Assembly (NCBI GenBank): GCA_041581935.1
Contig: JBFICP010000059.1
Coordinates: 1-15,166 of the forward strand
Direction of reading: 5' to 3'
DNA from: JAABYT01 sp041581935
GTDB lineage: Bacteria; Pseudomonadota; Gammaproteobacteria; HK1
Length of the DNA stretch: 15,166 nt
Both the position numbers and the translations under genes were made by a program. The notes below the pieces were generated by a model, which was not told the DNA's origin, searched no databases, and saw only the letters and a list, made by a program, of their open reading frames with translations. This document shows, in pieces, positions 14,373 through 15,166 of the stretch (its first letter is position 1; each line of letters starts with the position of its first letter).

Positions 14373-14390
14373 CGCGGCTCCTAAGCCGCG
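14373..14390 (-). terminator. Possible ssrA downstream hairpin
   Basis: CGCGGCT (14373-14379) and AGCCGCG (14384-14390) form a 7-bp stem with a 4-base loop. Read on the minus strand it lies 29 bases after the tmRNA CCA end and is followed by TTCCC, a poor T-run. It may mark the 3' end of the precursor. Confidence 0.35.
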
Positions 14391-14419
14391 CTCTCCGGGG
14401 TTGTCGAGGAAACCGGAAT

Positions 14420-14778
14420 TGGTGGAGGCGGCGGGAATCGAACCCGCGTCCGCAAGCACTCCGCCTTCGGCTCTACATGCTTAGCCGCGTCTTTGTTTTT
14501 AGCCGCCTCACCTCCCGACGGGCAGGGCAGTGAGACGGCGAGTCCCTGGGGTTTTAGTGAAGGCCTGCGGGACGAAGACCTTCACGAGCTTGTGGAATGT
14601 GACCCCTGGAGTCCGAGCGCACAAGCACGGCCCGGTCAGAGGCTAGCTGGGATTAAGCAGCTAGAGCGTAGTTGTCGTCGTTGGCAACTAACTTGGTTTG
14701 CAGCTGGATTTACGAGGTGGTCTGCGCCTCGGCATGCACCTTGGGTTTTGCTACCCACGTCGAAACCAGGTCGCCCCC
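14420..14778 (-). ncRNA. ssrA: Transfer-messenger RNA (tmRNA), one-piece
   Basis: tmRNA frees stalled ribosomes and tags the nascent chain for proteolysis. On the minus strand the 359-nt RNA starts GGGGGCGACCTGGTTTCGAC (from 14778) and ends CGCCTCCACCA (14420). The 5' GGGGGCG pairs fully with 3' CGCCTCC (one G·U), forming the acceptor stem, and CCA is encoded. The T-arm GGTTCGATTCCC is intact. The tag frame at 14653-14685 reads ANDDNYALAA with GCC as the resume codon and TAA as stop; E. coli has ANDENYALAA. Length is close to the 363 nt of E. coli. smpB lies upstream on the same strand, the classic partner, separated by 270 bases. Confidence 0.97.
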
Positions 14779-15048
14779 GTTTCGATTGGCCTGGCCAGTC
14801 TACGTGCCGACCGGTATGAGTGGCAATATGGGGTTTGCGGGCGCCGTTCACAAGTCGGCGGGACGGGCCTCGAGTGCGCTTGTCGGGGCCTCGGCGAGAT
14901 GAGCTTGCGCAATTTGTCGGTATCGGTTTCGTTCCTGCCCGCGGGCGGCGTGGGTCATGGGAAGCGACCGATGGCTCCTTGATTTCTCGCGTCCCTCTGG
15001 CGTCCCATCGAGGCAGAGGGGGACTCGGGGTCGAGCGCCGTAGGGTCG
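14779..15048. other. Intergenic region smpB to ssrA
   Basis: 270 bases holding the ssrA promoter candidate and a CCCTCTG/CAGAGGG inverted repeat near 14993-15020. No T-run follows the repeat on the minus strand, so smpB termination is unclear. Open frames here lack ribosome sites and family resemblance. Confidence 0.5.
14797..14826 (-). promoter_or_regulatory. Candidate ssrA promoter
   Basis: On the minus strand TTGCCA (14821-14826, 5/6) and TAGACT (14797-14802, 4/6) are 18 bases apart. The start would lie about 11 bases before the mature 5' end, leaving a short leader for RNase P removal. Confidence 0.55.
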
Positions 15049-15166
15049 CTAGCGTTCTTTGAGGATGCGTTGCTTCTGGCGCTGCCAGTCGCGCTCTTTC
15101 TCCGTGGCGCGTTTGTCCTGCTTGCGTTTGCCCCGCGCGAGGCCGATGTCGAGCTTTGCCCGCCCC
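15049..15166 (-). CDS. smpB: SmpB, C-terminal end (cut by window edge)
   Basis: SmpB binds tmRNA and places it in the ribosomal A site. The visible 38 residues read KLDIGLARGKRKQDKRATE then KERDWQRQKQRILKER after a few leading residues, ending in TAG (15049-15051). This is the conserved SmpB tail: the ARGKR-QDKR motif and the basic helix that enters the mRNA channel. The N-terminal OB-fold part lies beyond the edge. Adjacent to ssrA on the same strand, which supports the call. Confidence 0.93.
   Translation of the reverse strand, partial: GRAKLDIGLARGKRKQDKRATEKERDWQRQKQRILKER

Larger units (their letters stand above)
14139..14419. other. Gene-free stretch between rppH and ssrA, with hairpins
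   Basis: 281 bases in which I see no gene. It holds two perfect hairpins near rppH (listed separately), a GCGAT/ATCGC dyad around 14226-14238, repeated CCTGAGA words around 14303-14320, and a hairpin before the ssrA 3' end. Integrases often use ssrA 3' ends, but I see no second copy of that end and no integrase gene here. Confidence 0.55.

Noticed and set aside
14139..14419. Genomic island boundary next to ssrA
   Set aside because: No integrase, no direct repeat of the ssrA end and no change in gene content within the window.
14425..14450. tRNA-like T-arm read as a separate tRNA gene
   Set aside because: There is no anticodon arm; the T-arm and CCA end belong to the tmRNA.
14297..14533. Plus-strand frame across the ssrA 3' half
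   Set aside because: It overlaps a structured RNA gene with complete acceptor stem and T-arm.

Overview
The window reads as an ordinary chromosomal segment of a high-GC gammaproteobacterium. The evidence is the conserved surE-pcm-nlpD-rpoS order, an RpoS with near-identical core regions, the rnhA-dnaQ pair beside an mltD/yafS-type methyltransferase pair, an Adk with a long LID domain, an RppH Nudix hydrolase and a one-piece tmRNA whose tag reads ANDDNYALAA. I cannot name the genus. There are no IS elements, prophage genes, CRISPR arrays or canonical tRNAs.

Layout. 1-676 (minus): 5' part of mltD, cut by the window edge. 839-2870 (plus): a YafS-like SAM methyltransferase, rnhA and dnaQ. 3007-3685 (plus): an unannotated-looking 25-residue membrane peptide, then a four-helix membrane protein resembling the PuuD N-terminal domain, closed by a clear intrinsic terminator. 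3822-5919 (plus): argD and argF (arginine synthesis). 6194-10625 (plus): an FbpC-type ABC ATPase without partner genes, then surE, pcm, nlpD and rpoS in tightly packed order. 10672-11043 (minus): a small Mth938/NDUFAF3-type protein, convergent to rpoS across a strong hairpin. 11225-11881 (plus): adk. 12115-12663 (plus): a Lys/Arg/Ala-rich histone H1-like protein with internal DNA repeats, its own AT-rich promoter region and a strong terminator. 12817-13470 (minus): a HAD-IB phosphatase, divergent from rppH (13629-14138, plus). 14420-14778 (minus): ssrA (tmRNA). 15049-15166 (minus): 3' end of smpB, cut by the window edge.

Functional themes. surE, pcm, nlpD and rpoS link stationary-phase survival, protein repair, envelope amidase activation and the general stress sigma factor. 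rnhA and dnaQ serve replication and fidelity. ssrA and smpB rescue stalled ribosomes, and RppH starts 5'-end-dependent mRNA decay. mltD and nlpD both act on peptidoglycan.

I see no strong sign of an undescribed multi-gene system. The most interesting items are the 25-residue membrane peptide with a strong ribosome site, the partnerless FbpC-type ATPase fused by overlap to surE, the acidic-then-basic N-terminal extension of RpoS, the repeat-built histone-like gene, and unexplained perfect hairpins after rppH. All assignments come from reading motifs by eye; no database search was run.
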